A stretch of 64,000 bases of DNA from Isochrysis galbana (Eukaryota; Haptophyta; Isochrysidales; Isochrysidaceae). The translations under genes were made by a program, and so were the position numbers. The notes below the pieces were generated by a model that saw only the letters and a program-made list of their open reading frames with translations, did not search any database and was not told the origin of the DNA. Below are positions 1 to 10,656 of this stretch, in pieces. The stretch spans positions 2,603,944 through 2,667,943 of the forward strand of contig CM030933.1 in assembly GCA_018136815.1 (NCBI GenBank), in the 5' to 3' direction. Every line of letters starts with the position of its first letter. The stretch's first letter is position 1.

Positions 1-1207
1 GGAGGAGCACGCCCCACGCGACGGACATGAGCACACCGTGGGCGAGCAGCGGCAGGGTGGGCGGGGACGCGGAGGAAGGGGGCGAGGACGCGGGGGAGGA
101 ACGGGGCGAGGGCGCGGAGATAGGGGGCGAGGACACGGGGGAGGAAGGGGGCGAGGGAGGGGTCGTGGCCCAAGGAAGAAAACCTAAACTCAAAACCCCG
201 CTAACGTTCAGCACACCCATCTTTACAGAAGACGACAAGGGCAGGCTAAAAAGCTAAAAATAAGCACCAACCTCGGCCTTGTGGCGAGAGCGCTCAGCCT
301 TGCCGGTTGCCGGGCTTATACATTATACTCACTGGAAACACTTAAAAAAATCTTCTTAAAAATCCCCGCTACATGTGCGACTTGAGGCAGCGTGCTTATG
401 TACCTCCCTACTACCCATCCTTAACCACCTTCAACCCCTTTCCCCTTCCCCAGTTCCCGCTTTGATGGAGATACTGGATACTGGCTCCGGGGTGGCCGCG
501 CCAGGAGTTGGAGATACCGGCTGCTCGTCGGACTCGCTGCGCGCGACCGACCGGCCGACGCTCACGTTGCGCGCTGCGCGTCGCCTGCGCGTTCCACCTG
601 CGCGGGGCCGCGCGTGTCTCGATAGGCATTTTGTCATTTGACCGCGCATTCCCTCGCGCGCGCTGCCGCGCTGCCCGCTAAAGCAAGCAGAATCAGCAAC
701 CAGCAACCGCAACAGTGACAAGTGGAAGTGCGTCAACACCGTGTCAACACTTGTTGTGCCCTGCTTCAACACTTGTAAGAGGCCAGATGGGTTAACACCT
801 TGCCCAAGCTACTGTAATGGGCCCTCGAGGGCGTGTCAACGTGAACCCATACGCCGGCCTGGGTATCGGGGGGCGGGGGCGGGGAGGGGGGGGGGGCACT
901 GGGGCACTGCCCTAGACCAGGATAGGAGAGGGGTGCAGCGGCGCACTTCATCGCGGCCAAGTCCCTAGTGCGTAAACGGTAATCTATTGCCATAGTTATA
1001 CTACCATTTCTTAAGCTTCTGCTCTATTCCGCGCATTCCGCTAATACTATTACCACGGGTTGTAGCGCGCAGCCAACAGCCTACCGATACCGATACAATT
1101 GATAAGGCTGTTGCATAAATACCATGCACATTGTGCTACGAGAATCAAGTGCACATGGGCAGCAAATCACGGGCCATCATAAATAAGAGCAGTGCAAGGC
1201 GCATTAC
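1..1207. other. Intergenic stretch upstream of the MFS gene
   Basis: No gene is supported here. The first ~260 bases are G-rich with a degenerate minisatellite, described separately. The region 700-830 has several TCAACAC repeats, and a G run lies near 880-898. The short open frames show no family resemblance. Confidence 0.5.
60..167. repeat. Degenerate G-rich minisatellite
   Basis: Units built from GGGGCGAGGACGCGG and GGGGAGGAA follow one another about four times with small differences. The short reading frame across it is very rich in Gly and Glu and looks like a by-product of the repeat. Confidence 0.6.
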
Positions 1208-2503
1208 TCAGAGTTGCTGCCGTAGCAAGGCAGATTTGCTCCCGCCTCTTGTTGCAAGTACAACGTCGGAAGCACCCATGATCATGCATGCGGTCAAAAC
1301 AAGAACGGCAACGCTGTGGAAAAGGATCGTAGGGGACTTATCATAGAGGATTCCACCTACAGCAGAGCCAAGAATTCCCCCAGCACCGTCGAACACACCC
1401 CGTGCGAGCACGCCCTGTGCAGTGCCCTGCAACCCCTCAGGCGAGGCATCCGCTGTGATGGTGACTACTGAGGAGAGCAACAGGGCAAACGTGATGCCGT
1501 GCAGCGGCTCCACCAAGAGTACGCCCCACGCCGACTTCACATTCGCATACCACATCGCACGTACTAGGTAGCACGACGCGGACAGGTACAACACGCCACG
1601 AGAGCCCATGCGTTTCGAGATGTGCTGGAAGTAGAAGTATGCAGGAAGCTCGGATATCACCTGAATGAGGGTGGCGAGACCCATGAGCTGAGTCCGGCCG
1701 CCGAGATCTGCTAAGAGGAGGTAGACAAACGTTTCAAAGGAGCGGCGTGCGCTTCCGAGTAGAAGAAAAACGAGCGTGAGCTCGGCCACTCTCCAGTCCG
1801 ACTGGAGTACGAAGTTTTGTAGCCTTGCTGCATAACTTGGACGCCGTGCAATGTCCTCTTGCCTATGGACTCCACTAGCGGGACCAGACGCATGCTGGAT
1901 GACTGGCGAGGACGAACTGAGCGTCAGGTGGTAGGCCATGAGGAGAGCAACAGAAAAGACCGGGGACAGTAGAAAGATGATTGAGAGAGGATAGGGATGG
2001 ACGACTCCGATCATAGAGGCGCCCAATCCCCACATGAGGGAGATCCAGAGGCGAACGCGACCATACTCAAGCCGGTGCTCTGGCCCAAGTTTTCGCAGAC
2101 AGGCCACATCAAGCATAGCCCCGCAGGCTCCCCGGAGCAACTCCCCCACGACAATTGCGCCGAGCGCAGCGGAGAGTACGTCGACGTTGACGCGTGGCTC
2201 CGCAGCAAAGTTGGGCATTGCCAGGTATACCGCGTGCACGCCACCGTTGACAAGGAAGGCTGCTGCGGCGAAGAGCTCGGCGCGTAGAGCGTTGCCAAGC
2301 GCGTCAAGGGCGGCGCAGAAGAGGGGCACGCCAAAGAGTTGTGCCACGCAGATGGCCGCCTGCAGCGCTCCCACGCGAGCCGCAGAAAAGCCGAGGTCTC
2401 TCCTCTGCCACAGCGGCAGGTAAGGAGCCCAGCACACGCTCAGACCGTAAAACACGAATACGAGGGATAGCGCGCGGATGGGCGGCGCTCTGGATCCACG
2501 CAT
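1208..2503 (-). CDS. Major facilitator superfamily transporter (MFSD6/LacY-like)
   Basis: Predicted 431-residue polytopic membrane transporter in one exon. The first ~25 residues after the Met form a hydrophobic helix containing PYLPLWQRRDLGFSAARVG. This matches the usual start of MFSD6/phenylpropionate-permease-like MFS proteins, where helix 1 is followed by a short loop and a GFS..QVG-like motif. Roughly 12 hydrophobic segments follow, split by a hydrophilic loop at about residues 205-235. The C-terminal half has GLQGTAQGVLARGVFDGAGG, like the helix 10-11 signature of the family. The substrate cannot be read from the sequence; homologues carry nucleosides, sugars or aromatic acids. Length is normal and no break is seen. 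The start is the first Met of the frame and directly precedes helix 1. Confidence 0.8.
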   Translation of the reverse strand: MRGSRAPPIRALSLVFVFYGLSVCWAPYLPLWQRRDLGFSAARVGALQAAICVAQLFGVPLFCAALDALGNALRAELFAAAAFLVNGGVHAVYLAMPNFAAEPRVNVDVLSAALGAIVVGELLRGACGAMLDVACLRKLGPEHRLEYGRVRLWISLMWGLGASMIGVVHPYPLSIIFLLSPVFSVALLMAYHLTLSSSSPVIQHASGPASGVHRQEDIARRPSYAARLQNFVLQSDWRVAELTLVFLLLGSARRSFETFVYLLLADLGGRTQLMGLATLIQVISELPAYFYFQHISKRMGSRGVLYLSASCYLVRAMWYANVKSAWGVLLVEPLHGITFALLLSSVVTITADASPEGLQGTAQGVLARGVFDGAGGILGSAVGGILYDKSPTILFHSVAVLVLTACMIMGASDVVLATRGGSKSALLRQQL

Positions 2504-3784
2504 GAGGCAGGCGTGGGGCGGCTCAGGGACTGTCCAAGCCAGTTGTTGCCACCTTCAGCCCCTTCTTTCTCGCTCTTCCGGCCCTTCTTGCCGCCCTCCT
2601 CCTCTCTCCTTCTTCCCCCTTGCCTCCTTTCCACTTCTCTCTCTTAAATTACGTACTCAAGCCTTTAATTCACAGCTCCAGTACCATCACTCAAGAAGCG
2701 CCACGCTCCCCCAATACCCTCGCTCGCTCGGCCGTCCGCGTGGTACAATCGTTATATCATGATCATCCTACGCCCGAGCAGATAAAAATAAACGTCTCCA
2801 TGCCTCAATATCGTCACACCCCGCGTGCGGCCCTGGACAGATATATCTCGCAGCCTCGCCCGTGGAGCTTTTTACTCCCTCCTCCGGCTTTGCGGCACGT
2901 CCCCTCCTACAAAGCCGCGGCACTGACCTCGTGCACAAGCACGAACGAGGCACAGGCGCACGGGCACGGGCCCCCGGCCCGTCCGCAGTCCGCAAGAACA
3001 AGAAAGACCACCACCGCCACCAGCATCAGCATCAGCATGGAGTTGTGCAGCAATGACTGCACAACTCTGCTGGGGCAAGAGCCATCCGGGACACGCACAA
3101 CCTGGGACGGAGAGAGGGCAACATGCCTCTGCCCCATCACAAAAAAGGCCCACGCGACGAGGGGACCCAACGACCAACGACCAGCGCCGCGCATGCGCAT
3201 GCGGCCGCCCGACAAACAAGCGTACAACATACAACATTTAACACGTTAATAACACAAAATCGCACACATACACCGGGGCAGCTAGCCCAATACGTACACA
3301 TATCCATATCACACATATCAACCCTGGGCATACAGCATCAACAAACAGCACAAGGACTACCCACCGAAGGAGAAGCCTCGCACGCCACTCCAACCAAGAA
3401 GGCCCCAACAACAAGACGAAAGCAAACTTCTGGCTAACCCGCCACCCGCCACGCCCACAACCTCGCATGCGCGCAGGAATACCACAATAATACAAACCCT
3501 TCCCAAAAAAACCGTACAACACACAACCTCTCGTCCTCGAACTCGACCTCATCCTCGAGCGAGCTCGACTGCATCCTCCTCCTCCTCCTCCTCGGACCTC
3601 GGACGACTCGATCACCATACGGCTATCTATGGCTAAGGGAGCGGCGGGGCGAGACCATGCCGAGCCCCCCCCCCCCGTCCCCGGTCCCGGTCCCATCCCC
3701 CCCCCCCCCCCAGCCCCGTTGTGGATCCCTTCTCTACCTAAATTCTAAATTTCGCGAAATTTCGCGCGAAATGCGAAATGCGAA
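2504..3784. other. Intergenic, low-complexity flank
   Basis: No gene is supported. The stretch next to the MFS start (2560-2640) is CT-rich, as before many genes in this window. Bases 3540-3610 are CTC-rich and 3665-3712 hold C runs. At 3745-3785 the sequence AAATTTCGCGAAATTTCGCG forms an imperfect palindrome that leads into the hexanucleotide array. Confidence 0.5.
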
Positions 3785-4016
3785 ATGGAGATGGAAATGG
3801 AGATGGAAATGGAAATGGAAATGGAAATGGAAATGGAAATGGAAATGGAAATGGAAATGGAAATGGAAATGGAAATGGAAATGGAAATGGAAATGGAAAT
3901 GGAAATGGAAATGGAAATGGAAATGGAAATGGAAATGGAAATGGAAATGGAAATGGAAATGGAAATGGAAATGGAAATGGAAATGGAAGTGGAAATGGAA
4001 ATGGAAATGGAAATGG
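3785..4016. repeat. (GGAAAT)n hexanucleotide microsatellite
   Basis: About 38 nearly perfect copies of GGAAAT, with rare GGAGAT or GGAAGT variants at both ends. It is open in most frames on both strands, so the long Trp-Lys, Asn-Gly, Met-Glu or Phe-His frames across it are artefacts. It sits ~240 bases before a hAT transposase that has lost its N-terminus. Confidence 0.95.
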
Positions 4017-4254
4017 CGCGCAGCATATAAGGGCCCCAAATTTTGAAAAAAAAATCCCGAAATACGTACCCCTCCCTAGATATGACGGCATGGCGATGCT
4101 TGTATTATATATTATATTTTATATTGTGTTATTGCTAACAATGTAGTAAACTTGAGAAATTGATGAGCGTCGGCGCTCCGGACTGGGTTGCGACGGCAGT
4201 CTCGGCCGTAGGACGTGCGGGTAGCTGGGCCGCACGAAGGAGGGTCGAGGCTGC

Positions 4255-5568
4255 TTGCGTACCATTGCATCGCTGAAACGGCACGGCGTGCAATGGCGTG
4301 ATGGCGGCTCTGTGTATGAGGCAGTGCATGGAAAGGTATCGGATAATGCGTCGAATATGGCAAAGGGCTGGAAAGGATTCGACGGCGGCTTTTGTGCAGC
4401 TCATACCTTGGAGCTATCCGTCAAAGAATTCACGGGTGCTCCTGGCGTACGTGAAACATTCTCTAGAGCTAAGGGCATCGTTGGCTACTTTCATCGATCC
4501 ACCGTTGGCATTCAGGACTTGGCTGGCATCCAACAAACGTTGGGTCTTCCGGTGAGAAAACCAGTGCAAGACGTGTCCACTCGTTGGTTTTCATCTTACA
4601 CGATGGTAGAATGGTTCCAACAGCAACGGCAAGCAGTTCAACTGTACGATGTGAAGCACGGCGCTGAGGCTCAAAAGAACGATGCGTACAAGGCGAACAG
4701 GCTGAACCACACCGATTGGGACATCATTGACCAGAGCTTGGCCATCTTGCAGGCATCAGCGAGCGTGACCAAGCTCCTCGAAGGCACCAAGTATGTCACG
4801 GTCTCTCTCGTCCTTCCAAGTATCTATCGTCTCATTGAGGGTCTCTCCAGCCGAAACGTCTACTTCGCGTGGAAGTTGCCAGGACAACGGTGGCTGCCAG
4901 TCTCGCAACTCCTTCCCGCCGTCAAGGCGGCGCGAAGCAATTTCAAGGCGGATCTTGAACGTCGTTGGCTCGAGGAATTGCCCGGCGCTCAGCGCGACGA
5001 GCTTGATATCTCCACCCTCCTCGACCCTCGGTTCAAGACGTACGCTTTCCCCGGGCTCGATGATGACGATATCAGCTCTGAAAAGGACCGCGCGTTGGCT
5101 TCATTGAAGGGCACCTGGAGCTACAATTGGAGGCCTAAGTCACCATCTCCATCTGCGCCTGCATCTAAACCTACACCTCCGCCGAAGGTCCAGAAGTCTG
5201 ATTTTTCGGGAACGGTGAGTTCAGTCTTTGCGTTGCCGCTTGAGCCAGACTTTGACCTCCCCGCCAATGGCGACGCGTCGTCGCAAGAAGATGAGGTCCA
5301 AGTCCAAGATGAGCTTGAGATGTACCTCTCGCTCCCCCTAGAGAAGAACATGGACGTGGATGTTCTCTTATGGTGGCAGATACGCGATCGCCCTCAGGCC
5401 ATGCCCAATTTGTCCAAGATGGCCCGCCAATATTTGGGCCGACCGGCCTCATCTGCGGGCGTTGAGCGCGCTTTCTCGCATGCGGGGCGCCTGCACGACG
5501 ATGCTAAGGCATCCCAGTCTGATTTTACCTTGGAGCACTGCCTCCTTGCCAGCAAGAATTGTGAGTGA
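4255..5568 (+). pseudogene. hAT-family transposase, 5'-truncated
   Basis: Open frame of up to 437 residues covering the central and C-terminal parts of a hAT transposase. VSDNASNMAKGWKGFDGG near residue 30 is the conserved segment with the second catalytic Asp. AAHTLELSVKEF and VSTRWFSSYTMVEW are the usual helper motifs of the insertion domain. LSKMARQYLGRPASSAGVER near residue 395 is the C-terminal dimerisation signature with the catalytic Glu. The first catalytic Asp and the BED zinc finger should lie upstream but are missing. That sequence is replaced by ~110 unrelated bases and the GGAAAT array, so the copy is probably dead. No terminal inverted repeats or target duplication were found around it. 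Its sequence differs clearly from the complete hAT at 36-39 kb, so it is another lineage. Confidence 0.85.
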
Positions 5569-5717
5569 GAGAGATCGTGAGTGTGAGGGCTATCTGTCTT
5601 GCGTGCGCTATCCCTTGTAGCGGCATCCTCCGTACCGCCCCACAACGTAGCACGCACTCTGGCCTTTGTGGCTTTGCGGGACCTATTAATAGCTTATTAA
5701 CAGGTTTGGCGCCCACA

Positions 5718-5775
5718 GCTATCTAGATAGATACAGATAGTGCCCTAGCGCTATCTAGATAGATATAGATAGTGC
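5718..5775. repeat. Two 26-base direct repeats with CTATCTAGATAG palindromes
   Basis: The unit GCTATCTAGATAG followed by AT(A/C)AGATAGTGC... occurs at 5718-5743 and again at 5750-5775. Each unit starts with the perfect palindrome CTATCTAGATAG. It lies 150 bases after the truncated hAT frame and just before a larger palindrome. Confidence 0.7.
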
Positions 5776-5789
5776 TTTTTGAAAGTAGA

Positions 5790-5815
5790 TAGCCTAATAT
5801 CTAGATATTAGGCTA
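5790..5815. repeat. Perfect 26-bp palindrome
   Basis: The half-site TAGCCTAATATCT is followed directly by its reverse complement with no spacer, so it could form a cruciform or a dimeric protein site. Function unknown. Confidence 0.8.
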
Positions 5816-6253
5816 ACATGTTCACAGCCCTAACGACCAAGCGTCGGCACCAAGGCAACTTAGCAGCGCGCGGACATGTGACAGAGGGGACGGCACAACG
5901 AGGGCAGACCTCGCTGGGGACCTCGCTGGGGGAGCTGCGACCGAGGTATAACAGAAGACGGACGACAATCTTGGAATGTTTGATGTCATCAAGCGAAAGT
6001 AGGAGAAGAGACGATATACCCATCAACGAGACCTTGAGAGTTAAAATAGCTCGCCGGCTAAAAGTAAAAGTCTGTCCTCGTATGGAATACGACAGGGAGT
6101 CGAGCGTCAAATTTGTGCCCCTCCCTATTCCCTAGGCGTAAAGTAGTGGATCAAGAATGAGAGGACCAAAGCATCGACGTGTGAGCCGAGCACAAACATG
6201 TAAGCTCTGCACCCCTGCACGAGAAAGTTGAGCAAAAGGAAAGAGAAAAAAAA

Positions 6254-6368
6254 CATGCAGCACCTAGCCTTCCCGCGTGGTCCCCCACCGCAGTACTACC
6301 TAGGCTCGACCCTGCTTAACTGCGCTGTTCGGATGGGAAGCGGTGACCCAGGGTGAAATGGCCGCATG
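6254..6368 (-). rRNA. 5S ribosomal RNA
   Basis: Read on the minus strand, the gene begins CATGCGGCCATTTCACCCTG and ends CTAGGTGCTGCATG. These ends pair as helix I. Inside lie CCCATCCGAACAGCGCAG, then TTAAGCAGGGTCGAGCCTAG and GTAGTACTGCGGTGGGGGAC, which fit loops B and C, the pol III internal control region and loop E of eukaryotic 5S rRNA. Immediately after the 3' end the minus strand reads eight T residues, a pol III terminator. Length is about 115 nt; the exact ends are uncertain by a few bases. It is a single copy among protein genes, with no 18S/28S sequence or tandem 5S copies in the window. A dispersed pseudogene is possible but the conserved positions look intact. Confidence 0.92.
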
Positions 6369-6554
6369 GGCCACGAGGAGGGAAATATTAAATCCATATA
6401 CATAGCTAACAGCGACTTAGTTTGTATTGTATCCAGATCTCGAGGAGAGAAACTGTCGCCGGAGGCGAGGCAGCATCCTTTACCGGAAACATTTATTTTT
6501 AGATGAAACCGCAGTCAGAGAGGAAGCAAGTGGAGTTGGGGTGGGAGTGGCGGG

Positions 6555-6592
6555 GGGAGGGAGGGAGGGAGGGAGGGAGGGAGGGAGGGAGA
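6555..6592. repeat. (GGGA)n microsatellite
   Basis: About nine GGGA units upstream of the proline-rich protein gene. No coding role is apparent. Confidence 0.8.
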
Positions 6593-6680
6593 GACAGAAG
6601 CGCAAGGCGGCCGCGCACCACTATTCGTCCGTCTGGATACCCGCGCTGCCTTCCGTTTCTCCGCTTCTCCCTGCCTGCGC

Positions 6681-7583
6681 ATGGCAATAGAATGTCACAA
6701 CCTGAGCAACACATCAATCTTGAATTGCCCTCCGGCACTTCCCCCAATCCCTCCCTCGTTCCCTTCGCCATCGCTGCCGCCGCCGTCGCTGCCCCCGCCA
6801 GCGCGACCACCATCGCCACCGTTGCCATTACTGCCACCATCACCGCCGCCTCCGCCGCCGCCGTTCCCCTCGCCTCCTCCGCCACCACCGCCATCTCCGT
6901 CGCCGCCACCCCCATTTTCACCGCCTGCGCCTCCTGATTTTCTGCACGCTCGAACTCTCTCGTTTACTGTCGTCTTTGCTCAGCCTGTTGCTGATTTCAC
7001 AAGTACCGCCCGTTCCGAACTGATTGACGCCTTTGGCCTTCTAGTCAACAGGCCAAGCTCCAGTATCAATGCTCTGTTTGGCACCTCAAGGACAGCAGAG
7101 GTAGATGATGCCGGAGTTGTCGTGGGGAGTCGGGATGTTGTGACCACCACCGCCACCACATTCGAAGCAAACTTTGTAATGGGTGAGTTCAATCCTCTCG
7201 GGGAAGAAGACTCGCTAAGAGCGGCTCGGTACGCCCTTAGCCAATTCTCGCCTGCTGCTGCAAGAGTCAGCTTTGGGTACCCTGTGAGCAGCTTGGGCAC
7301 ACCTGTCGTCACTAATGGCAGGCTCGTGCCCGTGCCGCTTCCACCGCCACCTCCCTTAGTACCGCCGCCTCCATATCAACCTCAGCTCCCGCCGGCCCCT
7401 GCTTTGCCGCCGGGTCCGCTGTACGGCCTGGTGATTGGGTTGTCATGCTCGCTGGTGCTTGTTGTTATGGTTGCGGCGCTTTGCATTGTGGCTGTGATCG
7501 TGAAGACGCGCAATCGCGTATATCGCAGAAAGCGGCGTGAGCTATTGGTGGCAAGGCTCACAGGCGTTGCCTTGTTCGAATAA
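6681..7583 (+). CDS. Proline-rich single-pass membrane protein
   Basis: Frame of 300 residues. Residues ~15-90 are a Pro/Ser-rich run of the extensin/pherophorin kind. A globular region of about 130 residues follows, with alternating Val/Thr strands (SFTVVFAQPVADFTSTARSE, then DVVTTTATTFEANFVMGEFN); it looks like an extracellular module, possibly SEA-like, but I do not recognise the family. A second short proline-rich linker at ~215-243 precedes a strong membrane helix (YGLVIGLSCSLVLVVMVAAL) at ~246-270. A basic tail (RNRVYRRKRREL) then gives an outside-to-inside type I topology. No signal peptide is visible at this Met, so an upstream exon carrying one is likely missing. A cell-surface or wall-linked role is inference. 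Confidence 0.55.
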   Translation: MAIECHNLSNTSILNCPPALPPIPPSFPSPSLPPPSLPPPARPPSPPLPLLPPSPPPPPPPFPSPPPPPPPSPSPPPPFSPPAPPDFLHARTLSFTVVFAQPVADFTSTARSELIDAFGLLVNRPSSSINALFGTSRTAEVDDAGVVVGSRDVVTTTATTFEANFVMGEFNPLGEEDSLRAARYALSQFSPAAARVSFGYPVSSLGTPVVTNGRLVPVPLPPPPPLVPPPPYQPQLPPAPALPPGPLYGLVIGLSCSLVLVVMVAALCIVAVIVKTRNRVYRRKRRELLVARLTGVALFE

Positions 7584-9531
7584 TAGCAGCACTGAAAAGT
7601 CATAGCAAACTGGGTGTAGGTGCAGGGAATACTAGGGCGGTCAAATAGGGCTTTTAAGGTGGTTCTAAAGCTTTTTTTTTAGGGGGGGCTTGCGGGGGGG
7701 GGGGGGGGGGGGCGTTGCGCTCCCACCAAGGTCGCCGCGCGAGCGTGCCAGAGAGGGCATGGGCAGGCCGCCAGGGGGGAGGAAGACTGCCCGCTGTGGC
7801 TTCCAAAAGGGGCACGGGCACCGGGCAACAGAAGCAAAAGGAAATAACACTAAATAAAGGCAAAATACAGTAAAAAGTAGACAGAAGAGAGGAAGAAAAT
7901 AAGAAGAGTGAAAGAAAGAAGAGAAAACCCCAGAGTATATAGGGTGGTTCTCAGCCCTCCCTACTAGCCCTATGGCTACGTAAAGATTCGCGTGACATAG
8001 TTAGTGGTTCAACCCACCGCCTCCACCACCTTCTTTCTTGTCCGGACGGGTGTGGTCAAATCCCGTCTCCTTTCTCGTCGCTCGTCGATCAATATTCTCG
8101 TTGTTTCTTGTCGTTTTCGTTTCTCGCTCCTTCTCGCTTTCTTCTTCTGTTTGGCTCGCTCCTCTCCGCTCTTCTTCTACCGTTGAAATTCCTGCCCTCC
8201 GTCGCCCTTGCCAAGACACTTCCTCCGCCTCCGCCTTTCTGCCGGCTTCCTTGCCGGTTCCTTTCGCCCCGGTTTCCCGCCTGTCTATGAATCGGTTTCA
8301 CCGCATTAAGACCAAGCTTAGAGGGAAAACTCCTCGTCCAGTTCCGTTACCGCAAAAATCTCGTTCATCTCGTCGCTCGTCGGGCCATCAGGCATCAGGC
8401 CATCTCGTTACTTACATCTCGTTCATCTCGTCGGGCCCTCGGGTCATCTCGTTCATCTCGTCGGGCGTCGGGCCCTCGTGGGTCATCTCGTTACAATCCA
8501 AGCCGTGAGCTGACTCCAACAGGCTCCTGTTGGTTCAGTCTCGGTCTGTGGGTTGTGTGTCTGTGGTTCTGTGTGTCCATGCGGGGTGTTGTGATGGCAT
8601 TGGTCGGTGCAGCTCACAGGGTTTGGCGCGAGAAGCGGCTCGCGGGCACTTGGTCGGGCCACTGGCTGGTGGGCGGTTCAGTTGCGCGGCGTCCGCCATG
8701 ATCTAGTCGGCCGGCGCGGTGAGGTGGGCGGAGGGAGAGGAGGAAAGCGTGGCGCGCTACATGACCCTATCGTTTTAACGATAGTTGAATTCTGCAGCCA
8801 AGCAGTAACAGCGGATATTCAAAGCGTCTTTAAGCAGAAGTTGTTTTCAGGGGAGGGGAAAGGGGAAGTGGTTGGAAAGGGAGGGTAGTTAGGAGCAACA
8901 CTAGCAATCTGCCTCACGCCGTGCAAGTAGCAGATAGCTTTATAAGATTTTATTAAAGCAGTTGTTTTCAACAGCATCGGTACAATACAAGTATTGATGA
9001 GGTCATGCGTCATGCATTCATATAACTTAACAACCAGTTTGCAAGCAACTCAAGTCCCCGACCTTTTCTCGATTGCTGCCACCGCCGTGGTGATGTGAGC
9101 TAGAAAAGCCAGCCCCTTATCGTTTGCTCTCCACGTGCGCCTTCCATGGCGCGGCTCAGGTGGAAAGTTGACGCCAACAGTTCGCGGTGCTTTATCATCG
9201 GAGTTCGGCAGAGCCATGAAAGTGAGGGTAGCTGCGAGTTGTAAGAAGGCAGAGCACGCATTATGAATAAGGATCATATGTGTGACAGCGGTTTCCAGGA
9301 GATCTCAAGGTTGCGTCTCCCTTAGTTGCGCGGTGACGGCCAGTTCAAGGTGCCATTGACCCACATGGGGTCACTCTTCCCTAGGGTGGTAACTAATACT
9401 TCATGCTCGCAATGCATGGCAATGGACGGAACAGAAAAAGAATCTCATAGCGGTGTCGCGATGAAAGTGAAGAGAATGTTCGAGAATTTTGTTAGCTTGT
9501 CCAGCGGATCTCTCAGGAATCAAACATCAGT
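7584..9531. other. Intergenic region with repeat fragments
   Basis: No gene is supported. It holds a solitary MITE-like end (AGGGCGGTCAAATAGGG, 7634-7650), a G run at about 7694-7712, CTC-rich sequence at 8030-8230, short tandem repeats at 8355-8495, and a diverged dispersed repeat at about 8845-8950 that recurs at 29375-29465 (shared core CTGCCTCA.GCCG). Confidence 0.5.
8355..8495. repeat. Tandem repeats based on CATCTCGT(C/T)
   Basis: Repeated ATCTCGTTCATCTCGTCGGG and CCCTCGGGTC units, at least three imperfect copies. The frame through it has no recognisable protein. Confidence 0.6.
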
Positions 9532-10084
9532 TCACTGCGGCACTTGGCCACCTGGAGCAGCCTGATACCCACCCCCGAAGTAGCTGTCCAACCCCTCTAA
9601 TCTTGTCTGTGGCTCGCTGTCGGGTCTAGCGACGGGCCGAGTATCCAACGGACCCGATCCCACCGCGACTCCCTCAAGGCGGGCACCTTGCGCGACAACG
9701 CCCGTGGGGACATACTGGTGAGGCACAAACCGCTGGCCATCGCCGACGTCTCGGGCGAGCGCTGTGGCAGCGACTGCGGCAGCGCGCGACTCGTTCAGGT
9801 GCTTGATCCAGCGCTGCGAGTGAGGCGGAGTGATGGTGTTGGGAGGAGGGCGCGAGAAGGAGAGAAAGAGTGAGGGGGGAGAGAAAAGGGGGTAGGGGGA
9901 AGGGAGAGAAGGGTAGGGGAAGGTGGAAGGGATGCTGCGAAGGCGAGCTCACCCCTTTGAGCTCCTCGAGGACGTGGATCTCCAGCCCCTCGCGCTCGAA
10001 CTGCTGCTTGAGTGTGGCCAGCACCTGCTCAATCACCCTGTGCGTGAAGGCCTCGGCGGGCAGCGATGGCGTCTGGTCCGTCAT
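9532..10084 (-). CDS. TFIIA large subunit, alpha (N-terminal) part
   Basis: General transcription factor that stabilises TBP on promoters. Two exons join as complement(9532..9813, 9953..10084). Exon 1 gives 44 residues including HRVIEQVLATLKQQFEREGL and HVLEELKG. Exon 2 opens with RWIKHLNESRAAAVAA. Together they reproduce the four-helix-bundle domain of TFIIA-alpha, in which VIEDVI...VLxELKxLWxxKLxxSRA is typical. The intron has a GTGAGC donor, ends CTCGCAG and is not a multiple of three, which supports splicing. The product is only 137 residues. After the helical domain it runs through a Gly/Pro/Gln-rich linker to a stop. The C-terminal beta-barrel (beta) part expected of the TFIIA alpha/beta precursor is not found in the next 1.5 kb. 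Either downstream exons escaped me or this is an alpha-only gene. Confidence 0.72.
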
Positions 10085-10463
10085 GCGAGAGAGAAGAGGA
10101 GGAGAGAGAGAGGAGGCGAGAGAGGGATGAGGGGCGAGGGGGGGGGGCGGGGGAGGGGGAGGAGGGGGTTGTTCTACTTTCCACCCGCGTGCTCTCGGTC
10201 TCTTCCTCTCTACTCTGCTCTACCTCTAGAGTAGTCTACTCTAGTCTAAACCGATGCTACACTAGAGTAGAGTAGAGTAGAGAAGAGTATTTAGTTCTCT
10301 ATTCATTGATATGTTTCACGCCACGACGACCGAGCTATCTTCGCTCCGCGTCCCTCATCTCGTCGGAGCGTCCGCATCGATGAGAAGAGAGAGTCTTCCT
10401 TCCACCAGAATAAAGTACTTCTCTCTTTCGCTCAGTCTCTCCCTTCTCCTCTTCCCACGCCCC

Positions 10464-10653
<190 letters not shown>

Positions 10654-10656
10654 GCG

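Noticed and set aside
3657..4146. Long frames in several phases across 3.7-4.1 kb
   Set aside because: They are translations of the GGAAAT array on both strands and carry only dipeptide repeats.
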